Position numbers and translations under genes: made by a program. A stretch of 61,374 nt of DNA, from NCBI GenBank assembly GCA_947601655.1, contig CANQGG010000008.1, positions 1 through 61,374 on the forward strand, in the 5' to 3' direction. Below the pieces are notes generated by a model that saw only the letters and a list, made by a program, of their open reading frames with translations, did not search any database and was not told where the DNA came from. This DNA is from an uncultured Akkermansia sp. (lineage in GTDB: Bacteria; Verrucomicrobiota; Verrucomicrobiia; Verrucomicrobiales; Akkermansiaceae). This document shows positions 18,669 to 29,297 of this stretch, piece after piece (positions within the stretch are counted from its first letter, which is position 1; each line of letters begins with the position of its first letter).

Positions 18669-20288
18669 ATGGAGAAGGGTGTTAGGTGGCTGTACGCCTC
18701 GCGTGCCGTTATGGGAATTTTGGGGAGCGTGTTGGTTCTGGAGCTTCTTTCTGGTTTAGGGGTTACCGGAGTGTGTGTCATGATCGGGGAAAAAGCGGAG
18801 GAGGCCTTGCCTTATGGGTATTTGATTGTGTATGTTTTTTGGATGCTCTATTTTACGCTGGTATCCTACGTGCTCCAGGAAAAAAGAAGCGATTTAATCA
18901 AGAAGGACTTGGTTGAGGTCGTATCAGGATTGTGCGTGGCGGGAGGCTTGTTCTTTGTCGGGGAAAGCTATGGGAGGGAATGGATGAGAGAAACTTTTGA
19001 GTTGCGGTGGAGCACGTTGACCTGCTTGATGTTACTCCTTTATTTTGCTCTTGCAACCGCACTCAATGCATGGGCGTTCTACAGGTGCAAGAGTCGAACT
19101 ATAAAAAGCGAGGGAAGAAAGGGTGAAAAGATGCTACACGCAGCGGCGTTTGTGTCGATGGCTTTGTTTGCTCCCTTTATGGTCGTAACAGGGTGGTTCA
19201 TAACTCAGCTTGTCCCCTTCCTTGGAGGGAGTGTTCAGGAATGGGAGAGGGCTACCCCAGAAGATCAGTTACTCCTCTGGGTGTGGGAGCATGTTTTCGA
19301 GATAGTCGGCGCAGGACTACTAATTTTATGCGCTGTGTGGCATACAAAGATGCAGAGACGCGTGATGGCATTCATATCCGTGGCGCTGCCCCTCATTTAC
19401 ATGGGGCTGCTCGGGTGGATCTCATGTCATCTTGTCTCCTTCGGAGGGAATACTCAGGAATGGAGTGGAGAAGCCCTCATTGATCATGTGCTCTTCTATG
19501 TGTGGAACCAGGTTTTCATGATAACCGGTGCAGGTTTGCTGATTCTATGTGCCGCATGGCGAGCGTGTGAAGTAGCCTTTACAGGAACGTATCGTCAAAT
19601 GCCGGCGACGTGGAGAGAAGCGTGGAGGAGTTGGGTGAAATTCACAAGTTGTCTCTTGCTGCTCATGGCGTTTACTGTCAGCATCAATTGGGCGCAAATC
19701 CTGAATTATTTCAACGGACTCGGCTTGTATCTCGCCTCAGTGGGCTGGGCTCTGGCGTTCATCGTCATCGTCGGCACTGTCATAGCTGTGTGCAGTTGGG
19801 TGTCCCATCTCCGGTTACAGGCTCAAGATACCACCCGGGGGCAAAAAGACGTCATGCAAACAGGGAAACGAGACTTGTTCTTGACCACTATCATCCTCGT
19901 TGTGGAAACTGCTTTTGTCGTCTGCTGTGCGCTCAATCGTGACACGAACGACCCGTTCATGAGTGACCTATTTCTCAGGTCAACCTATCATAAGTATTTG
20001 CTTGCTCTTGCAAGCATGATCGCATGGGTCTGGACAATTCCCGGCGCGACGTGTTGGGACGATGATGGCAGCCAAGAGCTCGGATTCTTCAAAAAACTGT
20101 GTGGTTCGAGATGCTTCTGGCTTGCCATCCAAACGGTGACGCTCTGTGGTCTTATGTGTGTGATCAATCCTCCGGGAAGACCAACGGAATTTATGGCTCT
20201 GCTCATCATCATCATGACGCTGTTGGCAGGGCACACTCTTTTGTATGTCGTTCTCGGGCATTTCAAGTTTTTTTGTTGGAAAAGCTGA
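18669..20288 (+). CDS. Polytopic inner-membrane protein of unknown function with an internal duplication
   Basis: About 539 residues with roughly 11-13 hydrophobic segments and no enzyme motif I recognise. Two successive units of about 75 residues resemble each other. The first contains GWFITQLVPFLGGSVQEWE and ends IVGAGLLILCAVWH. The second contains GWISCHLVSFGGNTQEW and ends ITGAGLLILCAAWR. Such a repeat suggests tandem duplication of a pair of transmembrane helices. I took ATG 18669, with AAGAGG just ahead; GTG 18666 is equivalent. It lies 13 nt after the frameshifted secreted gene, so the two may be co-transcribed. A link with the toxin cluster is only positional. Confidence 0.65.
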   Translation: MEKGVRWLYASRAVMGILGSVLVLELLSGLGVTGVCVMIGEKAEEALPYGYLIVYVFWMLYFTLVSYVLQEKRSDLIKKDLVEVVSGLCVAGGLFFVGESYGREWMRETFELRWSTLTCLMLLLYFALATALNAWAFYRCKSRTIKSEGRKGEKMLHAAAFVSMALFAPFMVVTGWFITQLVPFLGGSVQEWERATPEDQLLLWVWEHVFEIVGAGLLILCAVWHTKMQRRVMAFISVALPLIYMGLLGWISCHLVSFGGNTQEWSGEALIDHVLFYVWNQVFMITGAGLLILCAAWRACEVAFTGTYRQMPATWREAWRSWVKFTSCLLLLMAFTVSINWAQILNYFNGLGLYLASVGWALAFIVIVGTVIAVCSWVSHLRLQAQDTTRGQKDVMQTGKRDLFLTTIILVVETAFVVCCALNRDTNDPFMSDLFLRSTYHKYLLALASMIAWVWTIPGATCWDDDGSQELGFFKKLCGSRCFWLAIQTVTLCGLMCVINPPGRPTEFMALLIIIMTLLAGHTLLYVVLGHFKFFCWKS

Positions 20289-20370
20289 TTTTCAGAATAA
20301 AAGGATAAAATCAAGAATCCGTCGAGAAATGAGTACATCCCGGAAAAAAGAAAAGATACGGTGAAAAAGC

Positions 20371-20595
20371 CAACGAGAAGTTTTTACCACAAACACCATG
20401 AAAAAATTCTTATCTCATTCTCTTCTTCTCCCTTGTGATGTTGGCAGTAGGGGAGAATTTGCAAGGATTGCCGCCCCTCTGCCAAGAAGAAATGCTCTGA
20501 CCTCTATGATGCTTGCATACTTGGATGTAGAGGAGGCAAATGGCCCACGGAAACTCCAGGCGTTAGATTTTATTGAGAGTTTGATTGTATGTTAG
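20371..20595 (+). pseudogene. Relict 5' end of a Sel1 array gene
   Basis: The leader (CAACGAGAAGTTTTTACCAC) and start region copy those of the Sel1 paralogues, and the signal-peptide part (GTGATGTTGGCAGTAGGGGA) is closest to Sel1 gene 2. Two single-base losses (A6 instead of A7 after ATG 20398, and one T lost further on) shift the frame. Homology stops after about 80 bases; the rest is unrelated. The open frame 20398-20595 is therefore probably not a functional protein. Confidence 0.65.
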
Positions 20596-21452
20596 ATTAC
20601 ATATTTGATACGAATCTGTATTACTATGCGGAAGGAACAGGCGAGCTGTGTACCACGAGAATTGCATTGACCTATCCGTGGAAAAGTCCTCATACTCGTG
20701 ATGTCTTACGATGGATATGCTTTGACCATACGTGCTCTCCTCCATTCTTTGGGAAACATCCCCTAACCCTTTTAAGAGAGGCGTGTACCATATTAAGCAT
20801 GGAACTCAGCGAAAGAGCATACTTTTTTAAATATGAGGATGCTGTCTCTCGTGATATGAACAAATCTTTTCACAGTGAAAGATACATTTCCGTATACAAG
20901 CAAATAATGAGCGCAGTAAGAGAACGAATCAGGAGCTTGGAAAAGAAGCAAAAACAGATGGGAACTGATCCGGCTGTTCACAAAACAGAAGAAAAATGTG
21001 AAAAACTATTAAAACGAGAGGAATACCAAAATCATTTACAGAAGCATCCGAATGCACAGAGCAGAGAGATGGAGTTTTATTACTATACGCCCAAAAAGGG
21101 AATATGTACGTTGAGCGCACGCGAATGGGCTCCTGTAGAACTTAAAGCAGGACTTTGGGCATACAAGCCTTGTGTCATAGAGGGAAGTTCCTCCTCCCAT
21201 TTAGAAGGAGGAGAGACGACAGATCCGCTTCACGCATTGATCAATTCTTTGCAAAGCATTACTCAATATTTAGTGACCTATGCAGAGGAACACGGTATTC
21301 GCCGGTATTTTGTTGTGAAGGAACGGGACGTAAAAAATGCAACTGCAGGGAATTCTTTAGATGTATCCTTCCTCAAATTTACATTGAAAGCTCCCGTATT
21401 ATGGGGATTAGCGCTTAGGATGGAACCTTCAGGTGATCTCATTATGGATTGA
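20589..21452 (+). CDS. Protein of unknown function, possibly cytoplasmic
   Basis: 287 residues, not recognised. No signal peptide or transmembrane segment is evident. Visible parts are an N-terminal segment with several cysteines, a charged helical stretch at about 95-160 likely to be a coiled coil (AVRERIRSLEKKQKQMG, then EEKCEKLLKREEYQNHLQ), and a more hydrophobic C-terminal part. Its start overlaps the end of the relict Sel1 frame, so the true N-terminus may be missing. The DNA is AT-rich compared with the ATP synthase genes beyond it, like the rest of this cluster. Confidence 0.5.
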   Translation: MLDYIFDTNLYYYAEGTGELCTTRIALTYPWKSPHTRDVLRWICFDHTCSPPFFGKHPLTLLREACTILSMELSERAYFFKYEDAVSRDMNKSFHSERYISVYKQIMSAVRERIRSLEKKQKQMGTDPAVHKTEEKCEKLLKREEYQNHLQKHPNAQSREMEFYYYTPKKGICTLSAREWAPVELKAGLWAYKPCVIEGSSSSHLEGGETTDPLHALINSLQSITQYLVTYAEEHGIRRYFVVKERDVKNATAGNSLDVSFLKFTLKAPVLWGLALRMEPSGDLIMD

Positions 21453-21542
21453 TTTGGGATATGAACAGGTTATTATTGGGAGAGTACTGGCATGTGAATT
21501 GCGAGAACAGGTGCAACAGAAGACAGAAGTACATAGTAATTA

Positions 21543-22532
21543 ATGAATATACAACGCGCAAATACATGCACAATCGTCGGAATTCTGCTTTACACGCTTG
21601 TCTTGTTTCCGGGTGTATGGGGAATGATGTTTTTCGCCTGTAATTACATGAGATCTGGGGAAAGTGCTATTTTACAAATAGTTAGTTTTCTCCTAGTGAT
21701 CATGGGAAGTTTCTTTTGTTTAGGACTTAGTACCGTGGTGCCAATAGCTCTGCTCGCTTACTGGCTTGTGGGTAGGAAAATGGGTGAACATAAAGCTTTC
21801 GCGGTATGCATATCGGCAGCCGTCCTGGGGTCGCTTCTCCTGCTTCCTCTTGCTCTTGATAAAGGATATGTAGTAGGAGACCGTTGGGGATACTCGACTT
21901 TCTTGGTGTATCTGCTGACTCAGCACGTGCTTTGCTGTGGCTTAAGCTGGTTCCTGTATAAAGTGGTGTATTCCTGGCAGAGCTTCCGTGAATTGCTCAT
22001 AAGGACGGAAGATATGATGATTGGATTTATGACAGGACGTGGTCAATCTGACAGAGCATTCATGGATAGATTGTATCACGTTTTTTTCTTTCCGGGGATA
22101 TTAGCCGTTTCTTACATGATATGCCAATGGTGGGGAGGATTCAGAGAGAGCCCAAAGTTCTTTTTCATGTGGGGATCCCTTGCTCTTCCCTACTATCTGT
22201 TGATTTTACCCAAATGTTGTCTTTGTAAATTGATAGTAAAATATTTATGCCGATTAACAAATATCCATTCCAAGGGCACCGGGGCTGTTTCCCTCTTCTG
22301 GTTCTTTTTTGCGGAGGTCATCGTAAATTACACTTTGATTAACCTCTTCCCAAGTGTTTTTTTATTGGAACAATCTCTTAACGCTGCCGCAATTTATGGA
22401 CCTCGACATTCCTATGAATTGTTACCACCCTTGGAATCCGCTGAGCTTTGCTTGCCTCTGTCATTAATTCTTGCGTCGGGGATATCTGCCATGATGGCGA
22501 AAGCGAGGATTAATGTGAATTGCGAGAGATAA
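21543..22532 (+). CDS. Polytopic membrane protein of unknown function
   Basis: 329 residues with about eight hydrophobic segments and a charged loop near residues 150-180 (RTEDMMIGFMTGRGQSDRAF). It begins MNIQRANTCTIVGILLYTLV, so the first helix is near the N-terminus. No transporter or enzyme signature is evident, and it is not AtpI despite lying upstream of atpB. Its base composition is that of the accessory region. It is the last gene before the ATP synthase operon. Confidence 0.6.
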   Translation: MNIQRANTCTIVGILLYTLVLFPGVWGMMFFACNYMRSGESAILQIVSFLLVIMGSFFCLGLSTVVPIALLAYWLVGRKMGEHKAFAVCISAAVLGSLLLLPLALDKGYVVGDRWGYSTFLVYLLTQHVLCCGLSWFLYKVVYSWQSFRELLIRTEDMMIGFMTGRGQSDRAFMDRLYHVFFFPGILAVSYMICQWWGGFRESPKFFFMWGSLALPYYLLILPKCCLCKLIVKYLCRLTNIHSKGTGAVSLFWFFFAEVIVNYTLINLFPSVFLLEQSLNAAAIYGPRHSYELLPPLESAELCLPLSLILASGISAMMAKARINVNCER

Positions 22533-22570
22533 ATGCGACAAGGGACAAAAAATCGCGAAGCCTTGTAAAA

Positions 22571-22610
22571 GCCCACTAGAAAGCCAGGCTGTTGGGTGGC
22601 TGCTTTTTTT
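22571..22610 (+). terminator. Possible terminator at the end of the accessory region
   Basis: GCCA and TGGC (22583-22600) can pair with a 10-nt loop, with further imperfect pairing outside, followed by seven T at 22604-22610. The stem is short, so this is tentative. Confidence 0.4.
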
Positions 22611-22636
22611 GAGGCGTTGCGGCATCAGCCTTCGCG

Positions 22637-22656
22637 ACGTGACAAAGCTGTCACGT
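22637..22656 (+). promoter_or_regulatory. Perfect palindrome upstream of the atp promoter
   Basis: ACGTGACA-AAGC-TGTCACGT forms an 8-bp perfect inverted repeat, 14 nt before the -35 box of atpB. It could be an operator or a hairpin. The factor is unknown. Confidence 0.5.
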
Positions 22657-22670
22657 GGAGAATTTCTCAC

Positions 22671-22699
22671 TTGACAGCAAGCGGGTAGAGTGCTAGAGT
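22671..22699 (+). promoter_or_regulatory. Promoter of the ATP synthase operon
   Basis: TTGACA at 22671-22676 and TAGAGT at 22694-22699 with a 17-nt spacer. Transcription would start about 22706, only a few nucleotides ahead of the atpB ATG. Confidence 0.65.
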
Positions 22700-22712
22700 G
22701 CGGGATTGAACG

Positions 22713-23579
22713 ATGCGGCAGTTTATCACAAAGGTATGTCCGGCAATGCTGAGCTTGTGCTCAGTGGCGAGCGGTGCAGAGGCGGGGCATGAGGGGTTGA
22801 GCGCCGAGGCGCCTGTGCTCTGGGAGATACCGATTCCCTTTTGGGAGGGGCACAGTTTGCCCATCAGCAATTCGCTGGTCATGCTGGCGGCGGCGGTGTT
22901 GGTTATAACCCTTATTTTGCGGCTTGCGACGCGGAAGATGGAGCGCATTCCGCATGGTCTGCAGAATGCGGTGGAGTGGGTATTTGAGCTGTTGTACAAT
23001 TTTGTGGAGAGTCTGGCAGGGCCAAAGCTGACGCGGAAGTACTTCTGGTATTTTGCCACCGTGTTTCTGCTCATTCTGGTGAGCAATTACATGGGATTGC
23101 TGCCGGGAGTGGGGGAGATTACCTACGGTGGGCAACCATTGCTGCGCGGGGCAAATGCGGACCTGAACGTCACCATATTTCTTGGCTTCTTCTACGCCAT
23201 CCTGTGGTTCATCTGGGTGATGCGCGAGCAGGGACTCACTCATTTCATTTCGCATACTTTCGGTCCGAAGGGGGGATTGACGGGGTTTCTGAAATACGCG
23301 CTATTGCCGATTTTCTTCTTTGTGGGGCTCATAGAGATTCTCTCCATTTGCATCCGTCCTGTGGCGCTGGCTGCGCGACTTTTCGGCAACATCTTTGCCG
23401 GCGAGGCCATTTTGGAGCAGATGGGGGGCATTAGCTTTGCGGCCATGCTGCCGTTTATGGCGCTTGAGCTCATCGTAGGTTTTGTGCAGGCGTTGGTGTT
23501 TTTGATGCTCACGGTGATCTTCCTCAAAACCCAGGTGGGCGATGATGAAGAGGAGGCAGCAGAACACAGCGGCGCATAG
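22713..23579 (+). CDS. atpB: F1Fo ATP synthase subunit a
   Basis: Subunit a forms the proton half-channels next to the c-ring in the inner membrane. The essential arginine lies in the hallmark ALAARLFGN (R222), followed by IFAGEAIL; six hydrophobic segments fit the family. At 288 residues it is longer than usual at the front, where residues 1-40 look like a cleavable or extra hydrophobic N-terminus (MLSLCSVASGAEA). It is the first gene of the operon, with no atpI before it. ATG 22713 fits the promoter; ATG 22749 is possible. Confidence 0.95.
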   Translation: MRQFITKVCPAMLSLCSVASGAEAGHEGLSAEAPVLWEIPIPFWEGHSLPISNSLVMLAAAVLVITLILRLATRKMERIPHGLQNAVEWVFELLYNFVESLAGPKLTRKYFWYFATVFLLILVSNYMGLLPGVGEITYGGQPLLRGANADLNVTIFLGFFYAILWFIWVMREQGLTHFISHTFGPKGGLTGFLKYALLPIFFFVGLIEILSICIRPVALAARLFGNIFAGEAILEQMGGISFAAMLPFMALELIVGFVQALVFLMLTVIFLKTQVGDDEEEAAEHSGA

Positions 23580-23660
23580 ATCCCCTTTTCCCGGGCGGAC
23601 CATGGAGCAATGCGTGGAGTCCGGGGAAGAATAACAACAAACCCAATATATCGAAAAAAT

Positions 23661-23864
23661 ATGTTACCAGTTATTGCAGAAGCAGCCGTCGCGAAGGCGG
23701 GGCTCGTGGTGCTTGGCGCCGGCCTCGGCATCGGGCTTATCGGCATGAAAGCCGCGGAGTCCACGGGGCGCAACCCCGCTTCCTTCGGTAAGGTGCTCGT
23801 GATTTCCATCCTTCTTTCCGCTCTGGTGGAAGGTGTGGCTTTCGTGGCCATCTTTATGGGCTGA
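23661..23864 (+). CDS. atpE: F1Fo ATP synthase subunit c
   Basis: This 67-residue hairpin protein builds the rotor ring. The first helix has the glycine pattern GAGLGIGLIG, the loop is GRNPAS, and the second helix carries the ion-binding glutamate in LLSALVEGVAF. There is no glutamine in the first helix and no serine after the glutamate, so it lacks the Na+ signature of Ilyobacter-type rings and is probably proton-specific (inference). I used ATG 23661 because the frame extended to 23610 adds 17 non-homologous residues. A strong hairpin follows the stop codon. Confidence 0.95.
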   Translation: MLPVIAEAAVAKAGLVVLGAGLGIGLIGMKAAESTGRNPASFGKVLVISILLSALVEGVAFVAIFMG

Positions 23865-23876
23865 CGTCTTTCCCTG

Positions 23877-23937
23877 TTCCCCGCCGGAGGCAGGTCCTTC
23901 GGACTCGACCCCGGCGGGGAAGGGCGCTTCTTTTTTC
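23877..23937 (+). terminator. Strong intercistronic hairpin between atpE and atpF
   Basis: TTCCCCGCCGG (23877-23887) pairs perfectly with CCGGCGGGGAA (23911-23921), and an inner stem GTCC/GGAC closes the loop. A T-rich run (TTCTTTTTT) follows at 23928-23936. It may act as a partial terminator or as a block to 3' decay that protects the atpE message, helping supply the many copies of subunit c. Confidence 0.7.
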
Positions 23938-23963
23938 GGTATTTTTCTCTTCCTTTTTTCGCC

Positions 23964-24482
23964 ATGTACATACTCGCCGCAAGTCTTTCTGAGATGGTGG
24001 ACCAGTTCGGTCTGCACACTGAGGCTTTCATCGCTCACTTCATCGCTTTTGCCATCCTTGTGGCGGTGGTGGTCTTCTTTGGCATCAAACCCGTGATGAG
24101 GCAGTTGGAGGAACGCCGCAAGCGCATTGAGGAGGGAGAAGCCATGCACGCCCGCAGTGAAAAAGAACTCTCCGAAGTCAAACAAAAGGGAGACTCGATC
24201 ATCGGCGAGGCGCGGGATCAGGCCAGGGCGGAGTTAGAACACGCTCGTCAGGTGGCATCCGGTCTTCGCGATGACCTCACCGCGAAAGCTCAGGCAGAGG
24301 CTGATAGCATCCGCTCCCAGGCTAAGGCTCAGACTGAAACGGATGCGCGCCTGCAGAGAGAAGCCCTGCGCGCGGAATTCTCCCGTCTTGTCGCTCTGGC
24401 TACGGAGCAAGTCACCGGCAAGGTGCTTTCCGAGGCAGATCACCGCGCCATCAACGCCGAGGCTATTCGTCATCTTTCCTGA
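23964..24482 (+). CDS. atpF: F1Fo ATP synthase subunit b
   Basis: 172 residues: one N-terminal transmembrane helix (about 22-42, IAHFIAFAILVAVVVFFGI), then a long charged coiled coil (QLEERRKRIEEGE onward) that forms the peripheral stalk and contacts subunit delta and F1. Length and layout are normal. It follows the atpE hairpin by about 27 nt and precedes atpH by 21 nt. Confidence 0.92.
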   Translation: MYILAASLSEMVDQFGLHTEAFIAHFIAFAILVAVVVFFGIKPVMRQLEERRKRIEEGEAMHARSEKELSEVKQKGDSIIGEARDQARAELEHARQVASGLRDDLTAKAQAEADSIRSQAKAQTETDARLQREALRAEFSRLVALATEQVTGKVLSEADHRAINAEAIRHLS

Positions 24483-24503
24483 TTTCCTCTTTTCCCCTGT
24501 GTC

Positions 24504-24899
24504 ATGAAGATCAGCAAGGACATCCAAGCTCAAGCGCGCCGCCTGTTGCGACTCTGCATGGGAGAGGACGACCGGCTTCAGGAGGACGCCGTGCGTCGCG
24601 TGGCAGCGGCTCTGTCCCAAAAGCGTCCGCGCCATTATCTCGAGCTGCTCACTGCTTTCACACAGCTCGTGCGAATGGCGGAGAGTAAGCGGCAGGCGAT
24701 CATTGCCAGCGCTGTGCTGCTCACGGAAGAGGAACAGGCACAGATCCGCAGCAAACTTGAGGCGCGTAAACCCGGATTGCGTTACGACTGGCAAGTGCAG
24801 CCGGAACTCATTGCCGGTATCCGCGTTTGCATCGGTGATGAAGTGACCGATGCCAGCGTCCGTGCGCGTATTCAGCGTCTTTCCTCCCTTCAGCCATAA
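24504..24899 (+). CDS. atpH: F1Fo ATP synthase subunit delta (short form)
   Basis: Position between atpF and atpA identifies it. At 131 residues it is shorter than the usual 175-180 and is weakly conserved. The C-terminal part ([25 protein letters not shown]) matches the GGL/GI.V.IGD..ID.S...RL ending of the delta family. Delta joins the peripheral stalk to the top of the alpha-beta hexamer. Confidence 0.85.
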   Translation: MKISKDIQAQARRLLRLCMGEDDRLQEDAVRRVAAALSQKRPRHYLELLTAFTQLVRMAESKRQAIIASAVLLTEEEQAQIRSKLEARKPGLRYDWQVQPELIAGIRVCIGDEVTDASVRARIQRLSSLQP

Positions 24900-24934
24900 C
24901 TCACTATCAAGAAACTTTTCCCCTACACACGTCT

Positions 24935-26470
24935 ATGAGCAATATCGTTCAAGAACTCGAAGAGCAGATTCGCGGTATCAGCACGGCAGCCGTGAGTGAA
25001 AATGTGGGCACGATCAAATCCATCGGAGATGGTGTGGCGCACATTGAAGGTCTCAGCGGCGCCATGCTCAATGAAATGATCGAATTCCCGGAGGGTACGA
25101 TGGGCCTCGCCATGAATTTGGAAGAGAATGAGGTGGGTGTCGTGCTGCTCGGCAAGGGATCTGCCCTCAAGGAGGGGGATTCCTGCAAGACCACGGGGCG
25201 CCTGCTGAGCGTGCCGGTGGGACCGGGTCTGCTGGGGCGCGTGGTGGACACGCTGGGCAATCCGCTGGATGGCAAGGGGCCCATTGAGCCGACCACGTTT
25301 TACCCGGTGGAGAAGATTGCTTCCGGCATCATTTCCCGCCAGGGGGTGAATCAGCCGGTACAGACGGGGCTGCTTCCTATTGACGCCATGATTCCCATCG
25401 GGCGTGGCCAGCGCGAACTTATTATCGGCGATCGCTCCACCGGCAAGACTGCCATTGCGACCGACACCATTATTTCCCAGGCCCGCCAGAACAAGCTCGC
25501 AGAAGAGGGCAAGCTGCCGGGGCACAGGCCCTTGCTGAGTATCTATGTGGCCGTGGGGCAGAAGCGCGCCAATGTTTCACGCCTCGTGGCAAAACTTGAG
25601 GAGAGCGGTGCGTTGCCATACTGCATCATCGTGGTTGCTTCATCCAGCGATAGCGCTGCCATGCAGTATCTCGCGCCCTATTCCGGCTGCGCCATGGGTG
25701 AGTATTTCATGGATCAGGGACAAGATGCCCTTATCGTGTACGACGACCTCTCCAAGCACGCTGTGGCGTACCGCCAGGTGTCGCTTATCCTGCGGCGCCC
25801 CTCCGGGCGCGAGGCCTACCCGGGTGACGTGTTCTACCTGCACAGCCGTCTGCTGGAACGCGCAGCTCGCATCAACACTCAGGGGGGGCGCAAGGGCGGA
25901 TCACTCACCGCGTTGCCCATCATTGAGACACAGGCAGGCGACGTGTCGGCCTACATCCCGACCAATGTGATTTCCATTACCGATGGGCAGATCTTCCTGG
26001 ACACGGATCTCTTTTACCAAGGTGTGCGCCCGGCCATCAACGTGGGTATCTCTGTGAGTCGTGTGGGTTCCAGCGCGCAGACAAAGATTATCAAGAAGCT
26101 GGCCGGATCCGTGAAGTTGGATCTTGCGCAGTTTGAGGAGCTGCAGGCGTTCGCTCAGTTCGGCTCTGACCTTGATGCGGCTACCAAGGCCAAACTTGAG
26201 AGAGGGCGGCGCATCGTGGAGCTTTTCAAACAGGGGCAATATGAGCCGAAATCCCTCGGGATTGAGGTGATCAATCTCTACGCCATCCAGAAAGGTTTTC
26301 TTGATGGGGTGGCTGTGGAGGAGATTCGCCGCGTGCGCGCGCAGATGGAGGAGGAAGCCCAGAGCAGCGCACCGGATTTGCTGGAAGAGATCGAGCGCGT
26401 GCGCGAACTTACTCCGGAGCTGGACGCTCGGCTCAAGTCGTTCATGGAGTCTTTCATTTCCCGTCTCTGA
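24935..26470 (+). CDS. atpA: F1Fo ATP synthase subunit alpha
   Basis: 511 residues, full length. The nucleotide-binding P-loop is GDRSTGKT (165-172), and the family sequence [20 protein letters not shown] precedes it; [10 protein letters not shown] is present in the C-terminal half. Alpha carries the non-catalytic nucleotide sites and alternates with beta in F1. The glutamine of GDRQTGKT is replaced by serine, a minor variant. Confidence 0.97.
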   Translation: MSNIVQELEEQIRGISTAAVSENVGTIKSIGDGVAHIEGLSGAMLNEMIEFPEGTMGLAMNLEENEVGVVLLGKGSALKEGDSCKTTGRLLSVPVGPGLLGRVVDTLGNPLDGKGPIEPTTFYPVEKIASGIISRQGVNQPVQTGLLPIDAMIPIGRGQRELIIGDRSTGKTAIATDTIISQARQNKLAEEGKLPGHRPLLSIYVAVGQKRANVSRLVAKLEESGALPYCIIVVASSSDSAAMQYLAPYSGCAMGEYFMDQGQDALIVYDDLSKHAVAYRQVSLILRRPSGREAYPGDVFYLHSRLLERAARINTQGGRKGGSLTALPIIETQAGDVSAYIPTNVISITDGQIFLDTDLFYQGVRPAINVGISVSRVGSSAQTKIIKKLAGSVKLDLAQFEELQAFAQFGSDLDAATKAKLERGRRIVELFKQGQYEPKSLGIEVINLYAIQKGFLDGVAVEEIRRVRAQMEEEAQSSAPDLLEEIERVRELTPELDARLKSFMESFISRL

Positions 26471-26505
26471 TTTTCAACGTGGTAACCGCCTGCAAGCTGT
26501 AAATT

Positions 26506-28819
<2,314 letters not shown>

Positions 28820-28825
28820 TGAGCC

Positions 28826-29245
28826 ATGCCCCTGCATTTCAAAATCATTACCCCGCTGCGCACAGTGTTGGAAACTGAGGCGCACAGCATTCTGTTGCCT
28901 GCCGCAGAGGGGCAGTTGGAGATCCTTCCCGGGCATACAGCGCTGATTACCTCTGTGCAGAATGGAGAGCTTTCCTGTGCTTCTGTCGACCGAGGGAGTG
29001 TGAATCTCTTCATCGGCGGTGGTTTCCTTCAGGTGGAGGATGATACAGCTCTCCTCGTTACCGATACAGCGTTGGATGCGGACGAAATGGATCCCGGATC
29101 CATCAACGCCGCCATTGAGCAGGCTCGTTCGCGCCTGCGTAATGAGAGTTCTGTGCTGTCCCGCGAAGAGCAGACGCGCCTGGAGGCATCCATTGCGAAG
29201 CAACTTGCCATGCTGGAGTATAAAACTCGCCGCCAGAAGAGGTGA
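28826..29245 (+). CDS. atpC: F1Fo ATP synthase subunit epsilon
   Basis: 139 residues: N-terminal beta-sandwich (LHFKIITPLRTVLETEAHSI, then PAAEGQLEILPGHTALI) and a C-terminal two-helix domain (about 88-139). It sits on the shaft next to the c-ring and can inhibit ATP hydrolysis. It is the last gene of the operon, 6 nt after atpD, and converges with the prenyltransferase gene. Confidence 0.94.
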   Translation: MPLHFKIITPLRTVLETEAHSILLPAAEGQLEILPGHTALITSVQNGELSCASVDRGSVNLFIGGGFLQVEDDTALLVTDTALDADEMDPGSINAAIEQARSRLRNESSVLSREEQTRLEASIAKQLAMLEYKTRRQKR

Positions 29246-29269
29246 CTCGGAGCGAGCGAGGGTGGGGGT

Positions 29270-29286
29270 TGCTGCGGGGTGCAGCA
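29270..29286. terminator. Small hairpin between convergent atpC and the prenyltransferase gene
   Basis: TGCTGC and GCAGCA pair around a 5-nt loop. There is no T tract on either side, so termination here is only possible. Confidence 0.3.
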
Positions 29287-29297
29287 TTGAGCGTTTC

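Noticed and set aside
23610..23660. Extended N-terminus for subunit c
   Set aside because: The 17 added residues are polar and unlike any c subunit; ATG 23661 gives the standard 67-residue protein.
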